Positions 12,597 to 23,848 of a DNA stretch of 64,000 nt are shown here, piece by piece (within the stretch, counting starts at the first letter, position 1; each line of letters starts with the position of its first letter). This DNA comes from Phialocephala subalpina (lineage: Eukaryota; Ascomycota; Leotiomycetes; Helotiales; Mollisiaceae). The DNA lies in NCBI GenBank assembly GCA_900073065.1, contig FJOG01000003.1, positions 289,790-353,789 on the forward strand, in the 5' to 3' direction. Made by a program: the position numbers and the translations under genes. A model generated the notes under the pieces. It had not been told where the DNA came from. It did no database searches and saw nothing but the letters and a program-made list of their open reading frames with translations.

Positions 12597-15500
12597 TGGA
12601 ATGATGTGATTGATTTGATATGTTCTTGATCTTGGATGGCAGAAAGAGATTGGAAAGAGAGCCATAGATATGAGATGTGGCGCAGAACATCTAGCTTCCT
12701 CACCAAAAAACACGTGGATGCCCTACCTAGACATCGCTGAAGAGAGGTAGAAATGTATACTTCGCACTCGCACAGACCTCGCAGACATCGTGGCGCTTCC
12801 AGTACTGATGAGATTTTTAATAGACCAATGCGCGATACGAGGGGAATTTGGACTTGAAAGGTATGCGCCAGATCCAGTGGCGGAATCATGCTTAACCCCG
12901 TGACAGTACAGGAGGTATTTTGAAAAATCGGGAGGTCCAATCAGAAATAGATCGTCGTAAAATTGACCTATACAGAAAACCCTAAAACTGCATTCTTGGT
13001 AGGGCTGCAGAATGATGCTAAACCCCTGGCCCATACCCTGGTCAAGAAAGCAAAATGCATCATCCATGTCTCCTTTTTCGTACCGAGGGTACTCTGGGAA
13101 TCAATACTACTGCCAGGGTAGCCCTTCTGATTATTCTGGTTGTCATCTGTGGGGCTGTAGAAGAGTCGACAGAAGTGGGAGATGCAGTGACTCTTTTGCC
13201 GCTGAAGTTTGTGAACTTGGACTTTCTTGAAGACGAGGAGTGGGAGAATTGAAGAAATGACTGCCATGAGTGCAGAACGAGTACCCAGCGGGACCATCGA
13301 TCCGGGACGACCCGAGTTGGAGCTGTGGGCCGCGTGAAGTGATTCCGACAGTCGTGATGGCAGTATACCAAGCGATCATGTGACAAGGGGTCCGCCCATC
13401 GCACTGGTATAAGCTGTCAAACCCCGTAATTATTCAATACTTTAGTCTGCCGCATGCTATTCGAAGATATGGAGTGGTGCCGAAGGTGGCAGGTCCGTAA
13501 AGATACCGTGTACACCGGGGTTTGGAAAGTTGGGGGCGGCGGGCTAACAGAAGGGCGCACCACAGGGGCCAAATCTCAGAGCGGGTGTATTATATCCGGT
13601 AAGACTGTAGTGCGTAACGAAGAGTCTTGTGGGTCTCTTGAAGGCCTAAAGGTGGCACAGATTTCATCTTCATATGAACAACGAATCTGATGACCGGAAA
13701 GGCATGCAGCTTGCAGCTCCTTAGTGTACTTGCATGGTGACTTGACTGAATGTCTGCATACGTCAGGAATTGAGAGGTCTGGGTCTCTTGCAAATGCAGC
13801 TTCGTTTCATGAAAGCTGTTTCCAGTGTGGGTTGGGCCTCACGGCTGCAGTGTATTCCGGATTGGCCGTGTTCTGATTTACCCGCCGATACAGCTGAGAG
13901 GACATTGATGGGCGCTGTCAAAGAACACGGTCGGTGTATGAACACGGTAGTGTAACATTGCATTCCTTGATTATACTCGAGAGAGTTGTGACCCCAGCGT
14001 TGAAGATACGGACTTTGATTGAGGACTGACGTGACTACTTCGTGTGTTTGAGAGGGGCTCGGAACAGGCGCTCGTGCGTCTGATGACACGGTTGTGTAGC
14101 AATGGGTTTTACTAGACGGACGAATAATAGAATATCACTCGGTCTATCTTCAATATTACCATGTCGCGGTTGATGCTGTTCCCGCAGGCCCTGTCAGCCC
14201 ACCCTGCAGCCGTGAAAATAAGCGCTCGGTTCTTTCAGCCCTCAGCCCTACGTCAAATCCGTGGCACAGAACGTGGGGATCGAAGCGTTATTTCAGCTGG
14301 GATGGGGTTCTTCAGTGCTCAAAGGGCCTAAGGGACGGCTCCAAACATTGGCGGGGTCGGTGAGGCCATATACTAGGGCTGATTCTGTTCACGATGCAGG
14401 TGGTCGCCGGCCAGCTGTACTTCGTGAATTAATGATTCGTGCGGCCTGAGATCTCGGGGACCTCATATGTACTGATGGGAATATTTCGTTTCTGTCAGCA
14501 AGCGATTGAAAGTTTCCGCAGATCCTCAGCACTCTGCTCTCATTGGAAGGGACAGGGGAAGGACTCGATCAAGCTCGGACCGAAACTTCCTATAATGGAA
14601 GGAAGTATCCGAGATGCTCAGGAGTTCGACCAGATAGTGCCCGTCTATCGAAATAGATGCGAGTAGCCTGGTCAGTCGTAAATCAGGTTCATAGGGCTGA
14701 ATTCGGTGACTAGCTGGCCGTCGTCGACGATGTTTGCGTGAAATGAAACCGGGAAGCGGTTCCATGGTGGCGAATTTGTGACAAACACGAATATCGTTGC
14801 GGCCGACTGATTGTGAGCTCACCGCCCTCGTACAGGAACCGTGAAAGAATAGAAGCATTTGTCTCGAGAACGCGAGGTAGAAAAGAGAGACGGAAGCGCA
14901 AAACACAGTGTTGTCGTTGTTTAAAAGAGCGATGTTGGAAAGCAAAAACCGGAAGGTGAAACGGGCCGGGGTTGCAACACGTGATACGGCCTGGTGTCGA
15001 CACTTGTTCCTCAAATGCGAGAAGACTTTTATTTTGGAGTATAAAAGACCGAGGAAAATATATATGAGTCTTATAACTCAAATTCTTCAACTTGACAACG
15101 GGGTTTGTCCCAAGTCGTCTACCTTATATGGCTTGCGCTATCCACGCAAATCTCATCCAATCAGCATTCACGCTCAGCTAAAAGGATATCTTCAAGAGCA
15201 AATATGACCCACTCGGTTATTCCGTATTCTTTTGACCACCTTTCGACTGAAGAGGTGAGGCTTGAGCTGATTGAAATGGGTGAGATGCTGATCCTTTAAG
15301 ATGCAAATCGCAGATTGAGAGCGAGATACGATCATGGCAGCTCAGCTTGAAGCGCCAAAACTCAGAACTCCGATATCTCAAAGATGGACTTTGTCTTAAA
15401 ACTCAAACAATATGATGAAGCTCGATCAAACTCAGCATAAACGTCAATTGAAAACATCGATCCAACAACTCATCACCTGTCACGTGCCTCATCCCCAACT

Positions 15501-16428
15501 TCCAAGATTTCAGAAATGTATATGTGTGCAAGTGAGGAATGAGAGAGACAAGAAAGCCATGGAAGATTGTTGTGTCGACATGCAACAAAAACTTCTAAAA
15601 ATTCTTGAAAAGGTAAGGTTCCCGCTCTGAGATGCAAATATTGCAAGTTCCTCTGGGGCTGAGTCTTGTTTTGGGAATGGTCGAACATACAGGATCTGAA
15701 TTTCGAACAAAACATGAGAGTTTGAGGTGGATTTCGGGAGAACGAGACTTGAGAAAGCAAGTTCTCATACTCAGGATTGCGTAGGTGATTCTCAGATCAG
15801 GATGGGATTGGGAACTACTCTAATCTGGCATGGAAAATGTTGGCACCCTTAATTCATTCATCGAGATTTCGGAATGATCCTCACTGAAAACATCTCCATC
15901 CGCAATTGAGATTGGGACGTCAATATAGAGTGTAGTAGTCGGACTCGGCACTCCGATAACCCAAATGTTGGGGAAATATATAGAGGTCACGTGGAGGCAG
16001 CTAGTTCCTGTGTGAGATATTGAAGTCTTCCCTACGCCTCCTCGTGAACAGAAATCACGTACCGAGGTCCTCCGGCTCGGTGACACCTCTTCCGGTAGCG
16101 CCTATATTATGATGTGCAGAGAGAAGAAAAGGAGTCGGCGCTTTTGAGCTCGATCTGAGTCGAGTCCATAAAACGGAAGCCAAGCACAACAAGAAACAAA
16201 ATCGAAAACGAGCAAAAGATGGTTGTGCATATGTACATTTTGGCCGGGTATATATATCGCCATTATTCTTCATCTCATCCCGTCCCATTCTAAAATATGG
16301 TACGGCACAGTTGTGTCATGGGAAAGCGAAGGTGTCGTTCTCGTTTTGTGCCCGCATTCTAACTCCTTCACCAAATGCAATAACCTTTCCCACCATTCCA
16401 GTAAAGACAAACAGAAACCGCGAACGCA
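12597..16428. other. Long stretch without a supportable gene
   Basis: Nearly 4 kb in which I find no recognisable family, no convincing exon chain and no tRNA. At 15204-15530 (+) one frame reads like a charged helical protein (DANRRLRARYDHGSSA, LKLKQYDEARSNSA). It starts at an ATG but is cut by TAA, TGA and TAA stops that single C->T changes could make, so it may be a RIP-damaged relic. The rest looks like ordinary mixed-composition spacer or promoter DNA for the flanking genes. Confidence 0.4.
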
Positions 16429-17876
16429 TCATAGACATTGGGAATAGTAGTCGTTCGAATATTTGCATGTGAAGCCCGACTGTTGGGGTGTTAGAGGTTT
16501 GCAGATTGAAAATTGGGATGTTCGAGATGGAAGCATGTAGGGAGGGGCACATAATACGTACAGCACAAACAGTACAACCATTCCAATTCTTTCCCCCACA
16601 CTGATCCCAATGTTTCGCCGTACACCCATTCGGATTCCCCGACTGCGAAGGCGCAGCCGTAGACGTCGTCCTCGTACTAAACGTCTGAGTCGTAGAAGGT
16701 ATTCGTGTAGTAGAGGAAGAAGGCGGTCTCGTAGTAGTAGAGGACCTCGTAGACGTGCCCTTGGTACTCGTTGGTCTTTGCGTGGAGGAGTACGTGGAGG
16801 AGGTTCTTGTGGAGGATGGACGTACAGTTGATTTCGGGTGCGGAGGAGGCACGTTTGGATCGCCCGGCTTTGTATTCGTTGTGACGAAACTACCGTCGCA
16901 GTAGTATACCCTTCCATCCAAATCCTTGCTTTTCATAACTGTGCTTAGGCCTGAGGGAAGGATCGAAGGAGTGGGTTCACAGTCGTGTGTTCGAACTGTG
17001 CTGTTTGGAGGGAGGTCGGGGTATTCGATGTGGTATACTGGTTTGCCTGATGCGAGGAAATTGTCGTATAGATAGCATTCGCTGAAGTAGGCGCATTGCT
17101 CGTTCACGGCGAAGGTAACCACATCTTTCACATCATCGATTATGCCTTGAGAATTCTTCAACCCCATCGTCATGTTGTTGGCAGTGACAACCCCGCTGAG
17201 CCACTTGATGTAGTCGATTGCCTCTTGCCTCGAGACAGTCTGCATGCCTTCCGGATTGTTCTATAAATTGTCAGCACCAGTGGATGAGCAGAGAGGGAAT
17301 TCAGAGGTTAATGGGACCATGTTCTTGAGCCATGGTCTTCGTGATAGGAATGAGAACGTACGTAACCATCTAGAAAAGAGTATCAGCAGGCTACTCGCCA
17401 GTATCCTACAACCTTGAAGCAATCAAGCACGCACCTGTGTTGTCCGGATCTATAGCATCACAACCTTTTGTGGCGCACATCTGCACTCGGGTGGCCATGA
17501 TGCTCCTCACATTTTGACTTGTCAATTTGAGCCATTGCTCACCCTTCCATTCTGGCAGGACAGGGCCTTTGTCTGCAGCTTGAAATTGGGCCTTGTCCGG
17601 TCTCCACTCCTCGTACGTGCCCGCGCTGAAATAACAGAGAACAATCTTGCCTTGGGCTTGCAATTTGGCGATAGTGGTCGGTTCCGCTTCAAAGGCATCA
17701 ATGTCGAATACTTGAGCATCGCTGGGTATGATCCTCGTCGCCGGATTTGCTGGAACCGTAGGAACGCTGCTCAAGATGATTTGAAACTTTTGCCCCACTT
17801 GAAATTTGATGGAATTGTCATACATCCCAAGACAAGCAGTGGCAAAAGTGCACGCCCAGAAGATCCACGACTTCAT
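16429..17876 (-). CDS. Secreted GH114 glycoside hydrolase with C-terminal CBM1 and an 8-nt microexon
   Basis: 399 aa; complement(16429..16479, 16562..17260, 17362..17369, 17435..17876). The N-terminus is a signal peptide (MKSWIFWACTFATACLG). The catalytic part has GH114 hallmarks: FDIDAFEAE, GKIVLCYFSAGTYEEWRPD, GCDAIDPDN, GLKNSQG, NEQC and GKPVYHIEYPD. Asp of DPDN and Glu of NEQC are the likely catalytic pair by analogy with fungal endo-alpha-1,4-galactosaminidases. A Ser/Thr/Pro-rich, probably O-glycosylated linker (about residues 250-345) leads to a cellulose-binding module: HWDQCGGKNWNGCTVCASG then CKYSNDYYSQCL, split by an intron. Exon 2 is only ATGGTTAC and supplies the DGY after DPDNT. 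GH114 enzymes act on galactosaminogalactan-type polymers, so the enzyme may work on fungal wall or matrix glycan while anchored to cellulose or chitin-like surfaces. Substrate is inferred. Confidence 0.92.
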
Positions 17877-20086
17877 TTTGGCGCAACCAAGATATGAGGA
17901 AGTGGATGATTAGCAGCAAGGCCTCGATCCTGCCCACAAAAAGATTCTGAGATGAGATGGGTGAGTTGCGCAAAGGCAGGAAACCAGCCAAGAAAACCGT
18001 CCAGACAGCATTATACATATAACTAAGTGTTTGACTGGACACGTATGGGGAGGTTTCGCTTGAAGCCAGGAAGGCAAAATTTTACATTAAAGGGAGATCA
18101 GCCGTTGCTTGTTTTCTGGGGTAGCTCAAATTGGTCGAGGGAGGATCCAGACCGATCGCGCTAAAGAGTAAAAGTGGTAGGCGAACCTGACCTGGTGTGT
18201 GTGTCTACTGTCCACGTCGGTACAGCATCCGGATCAGCCCTCTGTCTTGGACGGCAGTTCTGGGTATTCGAATGAATCCTCATATGCCGGTAACGGCGCC
18301 TTATTCCGGGAAAAGTACATAAGGCCCAGTGAAAGATTTGCGGGTAGAGCATACTGACCGGAAGAACTCCAGGTTCTATAACACGGAGGCACGGTACCTG
18401 AATCCTGACGAGTCTAAGGCATCAACTTGCGTCTTTTGATATGCATATCGCACCACTAAGGCGACCTTGGATATCAAAGGAATATGCCATTGCATTGCAT
18501 TATTCGTGCATGCCTTTGCGCCACTTTGAGATTTATGAGAACGAGGATTTTGGAATCGTAATGTTGCGCTCCGCAAATTAAAAACGCGGGGAACATTAAA
18601 GAAACGTTAAACATGAAGATGTCTTTCTCAGGATCCCAGGGGTTCAGTCGCTTCTCGTCAAAGTGCGGCTAAATATATCAGGCACCTGACAAAGTCGCTG
18701 GACTTGGTTGGCCTGATGATGAGAATAAATCGCAATGTCCAGTTTCGAGTAAAAGATCTTCTCTTCCCTGCTGTTGTCTCACAATAGGCAATTGGAGAGT
18801 ATGTGCAAAGTGCTCGATAGATTCGATTCCCTGCTCGGTTTTGATTCCGGGTATCTTGAAAGACTTCGAGATGCGATCTTGTTCATCTCGGGCAGACCGA
18901 TTTTGAACTCCAGATATTGTCTTGGCGATGAACGCGTCTCGGAAAATCCCCATATATGAACCTTGGGGGTGGGATATCAGGGCGACAACGTGGTGCGGTT
19001 GGAGAGCTGTCGTGGATGTTGATGAGAGAAAGTGAGGTTGGAATTGTGAAGGAAGGAAGTTTATCCATCGCCTGACTTGGACTAGGCCACGTTGGTCTTA
19101 GGTAGATTGGCACGTGAGAAGAGGACCTTTCTCGTCATCTCAAGCAGGAGATACTGACTGCCGTCTTCTTTGAGATACGATACAATACTGTTGAACCCGA
19201 AGAGTTTCGAATATTATAGTCAGAAAGGATCTTGGAAGGAGAGACGACCAGCATTTAAAGTCAGGTGACCAGAACCTGCCTCCTACGAACTCAGAACACA
19301 TGCATGTGTTTGATTAGCTCAAATGGCAATGATTTAATTGAACTGAATTGAACTGATGAACGCGTGGGTATGATGGTAGAGTGATTCTATTTCATTTCAT
19401 TTTTGAGGTGGACTTCACAGCAGCTTGGCAAATTGCAAGCGATGAAAAGTCTCTTGACGAGGGAACCGTACGTCGAGGCTTCAGAAAGCTTTCATTTAAC
19501 GCATAGAATTGAATCAACGATCGCAACATACTTTAATTTCAGATGAAGATAATAGAACAGTTGTAAAGACACCAGAGAAAGACTTTTGCTGTAGAGTGCG
19601 AGATTAGTGCCTGGAGCGTCAGGCAGCAAGACCACTCGGTTAGTTTTCGCGCTAGTACCAAACGCCCACACTGGAAAAGAATTCAATCCTGAGCCTCGAA
19701 ACCACGACAATCCTTCTCGACAACATCAACGACCCGTGCTGGTGATATTCAGATTCATCAGGTCAGTGACAATCAGCGATTTCGAATCCTATTCCATCGC
19801 ACTCGATATTTCTCGCGACCAGAATCCGCAGCATGCAAAGGAAGATCATTGGGGCGACAGAATTTGGCAGACATTTCGAACCTCGAATCTCCACGAAGTC
19901 CAAGGACATCTGCGACGATTGCGAATTCTCTCGAATCTGCCGACACATCTGCTATATGATCTCCGTTACATGCTACTCTGGTCGTTGGATTGAGAGCTGC
20001 GTTTGCCTTGCGATTCCTTCCCCTCCTCCTACAACCTCTTCAAGCAAGCATCTGCTAACTTCTATTCATATCCAGAAACCGCAATC
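17877..20086. other. Intergenic, 5' region of GH114 and of the ribosomal protein gene
   Basis: No gene supported. Just before the eS8 start, a CTAAC branch-like motif followed by TTCATATCCAG (about 20053-20075) suggests the 3' end of an intron in the 5' UTR, common in fungal ribosomal protein genes. I could not fix the donor. Confidence 0.45.
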
Positions 20087-20776
20087 ATGGGTATCTCACG
20101 AGACAGCCGACACAAGCGCTCTGCCACTGGTGCCAAGAGAGCATATTACCGTGCGTAGTAGAAAGCCCATATGTCTTAATTGACATGTGTTCCAACCTGA
20201 GAAAATCCAACTGAGAATTTTACAGGGAAGAAGCGCGCTTTCGAAGCCGGCCGACAAGAGTCCAATACTCGTATCGGAGCCAAGAGAATCCACATAGTCC
20301 GCACCCGAGGAGGAAACAAGAAATACCGTGCTCTCCGTCTCGAATCCGGCAACTTCTCCTGGGCCTCCGAGGGCATCGCCCGCAAGGTCCGAGTCATCGT
20401 CGTCGCTTTCCATCCTTCCAACAACGAACTCATCCGAACCAACACCCTCACCCGATCTGCCGTTGTCCAAGTCGACGCTGCTCCTTTCCGACAATGGTAT
20501 GAGGCACATTATGGCCAGAACCTCGGTCGCAGACGCCAACTGAAGGCTGGTACTGATGTCACTGAGCCAGATGCGAAGAAGAGCAAGTCTGTTGAGAAGA
20601 AGCATGCTGCTCGTTTCGCTAGCCAAGGAAAGGTCGAGCCTGCTTTGGAGAAGCAGTTCGAGGCCGGTCGTCTTTTCGCTGTCATCTCTTCGAGACCTGG
20701 ACAGAGCGGACGTTGCGATGGTTACATCTTGGAGGGAGAGGAGTTGGCTTTCTACCAGCGCCAAATCAAGAAGTAA
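20087..20776 (+). CDS. RPS8: 40S ribosomal protein eS8 (RPS8)
   Basis: A structural protein of the small ribosomal subunit, 204 aa, two exons: 20087..20150 and 20226..20776. The protein begins MGISRDSRHKRSATGAKR and continues YYRKKRAFEAGR, TRIGAKRIHIVRTRGGNKKY and ALRLESGNFSWASEG, all diagnostic for eS8. The C-terminus QSGRCDGYILEGEELAFYQR is also typical. The intron splits the Arg codon of AYYR and uses GTGCGT...TTTTACAG. Length equals the usual 200-208 aa, with no lesion. Codons favour C-ending forms, as expected for high expression. A probable leader intron lies upstream. This gene marks a conserved housekeeping block next to the accessory region. Confidence 0.98.
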
Positions 20777-21184
20777 AGGGTTCTCTTTTACTGGGTTGCC
20801 TGGAATGGTGCGTGGGATTGTATTTCTGTGGAGATCATGCTTGGCGTTGCATCTGCAGATTGCTGCATAAGGTCGATTTCAATGCAGGGAATTGAGCAAT
20901 CCAAAAGCAATACCAAACCTTGCCTCTGTCTTTGTGCCAATCCGCCAATGTGAAATGTTTATGTGATGTTTTATTGGTTGTTCGCAGACCCTGACACTGC
21001 ACATCACGACCCCGCTTCCAGCCCCGCGGTTCTTTTTCAGCAGCCACAAATTTCCCAACATCACCTCACTTCAACCTCATGATAACCAACGTGCCCTACA
21101 CGCGATTCCCTCTTCCATTCCCCTCTATTTCATATTTCATTACAACCCCTTTCTCACCATCTGCAAACCCAAACAACCATCAAA
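20777..21184. other. Intergenic between eS8 and the BLOC-1-like gene
   Basis: Short 3'/5' spacer with a pyrimidine-rich leader just before the next ATG. Nothing else seen. Confidence 0.6.
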
Positions 21185-22442
21185 ATGTCCACCCAAGCCT
21201 CCTCCTCTTCCGTCCCTCCCCCGCCAATAGCAGGTCCATCCACAGCTCCTCCCTCACTATCGCCGACCCTGCCCTCAAGCACCTCCTCACAGTCGCATCC
21301 TTCTCCTCCCATGGCTTCTCCCTCGAATCACTCGCCAGAAACAAGACGGCAGATCGCAGAAGCTCGGACTGCTCTTGAGGCATCCATGTCGAATATCGGG
21401 TCGAGTCTTGATCATACTCTTCGTTCGCGGGCAGAAAATCTGCACGCAAACTCGAAACAACTTGAAAAACAACAAAAAGACGTCGTGAAAGCTACAGACG
21501 GCTTAAAGAAGGAGAACCAAAAGCTAGCCAAGCTCGCAGATGAAGGCTCCAAAAAGTTGAAGGAGCTGGGCAATGTCCAAAACTGGGCCGAGATGCTGGA
21601 GCGGGATTTCTTGGTGCTAGGGGAGACACTGCGGTTGGTGAGTTCTGTCTCAGTTGTTGCGGGATCCTCGGGTTGTATGAATTGTCCTTGGAGCTTTGGG
21701 ACATTGGGAGATGCCTGAATGCCCCACCATTCTTTGAACAATTACCCTTTTCCTCCAAATGTATTAACCTCTTACTAACTTCGCATCTCTACAGGCGAAC
21801 CTCCCAAGCGACGAAGAATGGGAAAGCACTGAAGGAGAAGAAAGCATGTCCGAGTCCGATGACGAAGAACGTATGAAACGATTCGTCTACGGCGAACATA
21901 AATTCATCCCAGAAGAATCACCTGCTATCGAAAGTCCAGCCATAGAGAGCCCGGCTGTGGATAGTCCTAGAGTGATGGATGCGGATGGGGATACGATGAT
22001 GGTGATGGATGATATTGATGGAGGGGGAATACCGGAGTTGGGGCAGGAACATAAGGCGGCTTTGGAGGAGGTTGCTCAACAAGCTCTACCTGATACCATG
22101 GATCACGATGCAATGGCGGAAGACAAGACGAAGGAGGACAAGGGCAAGGGGAAAGCTGTTGAGATTATGGAAACTGCAGGCATCGAGCACACTGCCACGG
22201 AAAATATGGCCACGGACAACGACAATACGACGATGGATAATATTGCCATGGAGCATGTGGGTAGCGAGCCCGAACAGGAGGTGGTCGGTGGCTCTGGAAC
22301 TGCAACCTCGGGCTCTGCATCAGATCCCTCTTCGAGCTCCGTTCATACGGCGGCATCTGCAGCAAGCTTAGCTCCATCATCCTCGAATTCTGGTGGACAA
22401 GTTCCGAATCCGGCCATTGAAGTCTCTGGAATGACTTCTTGA
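21185..22442 (+). CDS. BLOC-1 subunit 1 (GCN5L1/Bls1)-like protein with long acidic tail
   Basis: 366 aa from exons 21185..21637 and 21795..22442 (GTGAGT...CTCTACAG, phase 0). A Ser/Pro-rich N-terminus (residues 1-50) precedes a helical, coiled-coil-like segment: RRQIAEARTALEASMSNIG, LEKQQKDVVKATDGLKKENQ and KKLKELGNVQNWAEMLERD. The G-N-V-Q-N-W-A-E-x-L-E-R-D block matches the signature of the GCN5L1/BLOC1S1 family, which acts in the BLOC-1 complex in endosomal trafficking. Usual members are 110-200 aa. Here about 200 extra residues follow that are acidic and of low complexity, with a repeated S-P-A-(I/V)-(E/D) unit near residue 180. The tail is probably disordered. An adjacent gene fused by a missed stop is unlikely because the frame is open and composition uniform. 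Confidence 0.8.
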
Positions 22443-22747
22443 AAGTCATTGAAGCTGGATGAGCACTTCAGAAATTTCAGTCTCGCTGAATCGGGTTCTC
22501 GCTTTCTTCGCAAAACTTCAGATGGAAGCCGCCTCAAGATGCCGAACTCGATGGTCTTCGGTCTGGCCCGTCGACTAAAAGTGGCACATCTTCGGAGGAC
22601 CTTGGGTGATGTCATGATGCTTGAAGAATATTCATTGTGTTTCTGGCTTTGATGAAGATCAAAAAGGTTTCAAAGGTCGTTGGTACCACCGTCTGGAGAT
22701 ATCGAAGTGCTTGGGCCAATTACGATTTTCGAGACATCTTACTCACA

Positions 22748-23400
22748 ATGTCGGACTCTACCCAAAATATCAAACCAGGAACGGTCGAGCCTCCTCACCC
22801 CACATCTTCCCTCACTAACACCAAGTGTAAGGCATCCATCTCTTCGCACTCTTATACCGCAACCCGTTTCAATGCTGACTTCATGCAGGGGCCAAACCAA
22901 ACTTCACCCTCCCAATCCCCTCCCTCCAATTCCTCTTCCACCTCGAATGCGACATGGAATCCTTCCACCACATCGGCGACGGCGGGCACGGTTACCGCTC
23001 AATCGTAATCTTCAAAGGAGGTCGCTTCGAGGGACCCCTTCTTCGAGGCTCCATCCTCCCCGGCGGCGGAGACTGGGAAAATATTCAAGACCATCCCTCC
23101 CCATCCCCCTCTGATCCCACGCTTCATCAAACCGCCTATCTAGATACTCGCTACAACCTTGAAACACACGATGGAATTTGTATATTCTTGAAAACAACGG
23201 GAACAAGGACTGGGAAGAAGAGTATCTTGGAGGGCTTAGGGGAGGAGGATAAGCATGCGCCGGATGAGTATAGGATGAGATTGCATTTGACGTTTGAGAC
23301 AGGAAGTGAGAGGTATAGGTGGTTGAATAGTGTGGTTGCTGTTGCGAGTTCAGCGAGGAATGGGGATAGGGTTATTTATGATGCTTATCAGGTCTTGTAG
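22748..23400 (+). CDS. DUF3237 family protein
   Basis: 196 aa in two exons, 22748..22826 and 22889..23400. The donor GTAAGG (not the nearer GTGTAA) keeps the frame and gives NTKWAKPNFTLPIPSLQFLF. The body has HIGDGGHGYRSIVIFKGGRF, GPLLRGSILPGGGDWENIQ, a D-T-R-Y-N-L-E-T-x-D-G strand and a C-terminal RVIYDAYQVL. These GG-rich beta-barrel motifs are typical of DUF3237 (PF11578), small cytosolic proteins of unknown reaction. No signal peptide. It lies 305 bp downstream of the BLOC-1-like gene on the same strand. Confidence 0.82.
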
Positions 23401-23848
23401 ATAGGCATGTAGTTACAGATTTCATGAAGTGTAATAGTTTGGTAGGGAGGAGCAGGCGAGCGCCGACAATAAGGAGATTCTTGGTGACTCAGCACCATTT
23501 CCCTATTTGACTTGAAAACTTCGACAAAATCCTATAACAAATCGACAAGGTACAGAAAGCAACGGTTCACTATTCGATAAATCGCATCATGGACAGAGAG
23601 GTGCTATGCGGAGTCTAGTGACTTTAGTAAGCAACGCCAGTTCGGGAAGATTGATGAGTGGGGACCAGCGTCATCGGTTCTCAACTGATCTGCAACATGC
23701 ATCTCCATATTTTCCTCAGTCTCGTGCCTTCAATCGACTGTTCTCATACCCAAGTAACAAAACTCTGAGAGATTCCTGTTCCTTTACGTCTTGTTATTTT
23801 GAATAAATCGCCTTGCTTCTTGCATTCGCTGCTGTTCCCGAAGTAGCA
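23401..23848. other. Intergenic
   Basis: 3' flank of the DUF3237 gene and 5' flank of the MFS relic. No gene seen. Confidence 0.6.

Noticed and set aside
12470..13404. Several overlapping minus-strand frames over 100 codons upstream of the Zn2Cys6 gene
   Set aside because: They overlap one another, have no recognisable domain and cannot be chained by splice sites.
16610..16831. Arg/Ser-rich plus-strand frame resembling an RS-domain protein
   Set aside because: It is the antisense shadow of the Ser/Thr-rich linker of the GH114-CBM1 gene.
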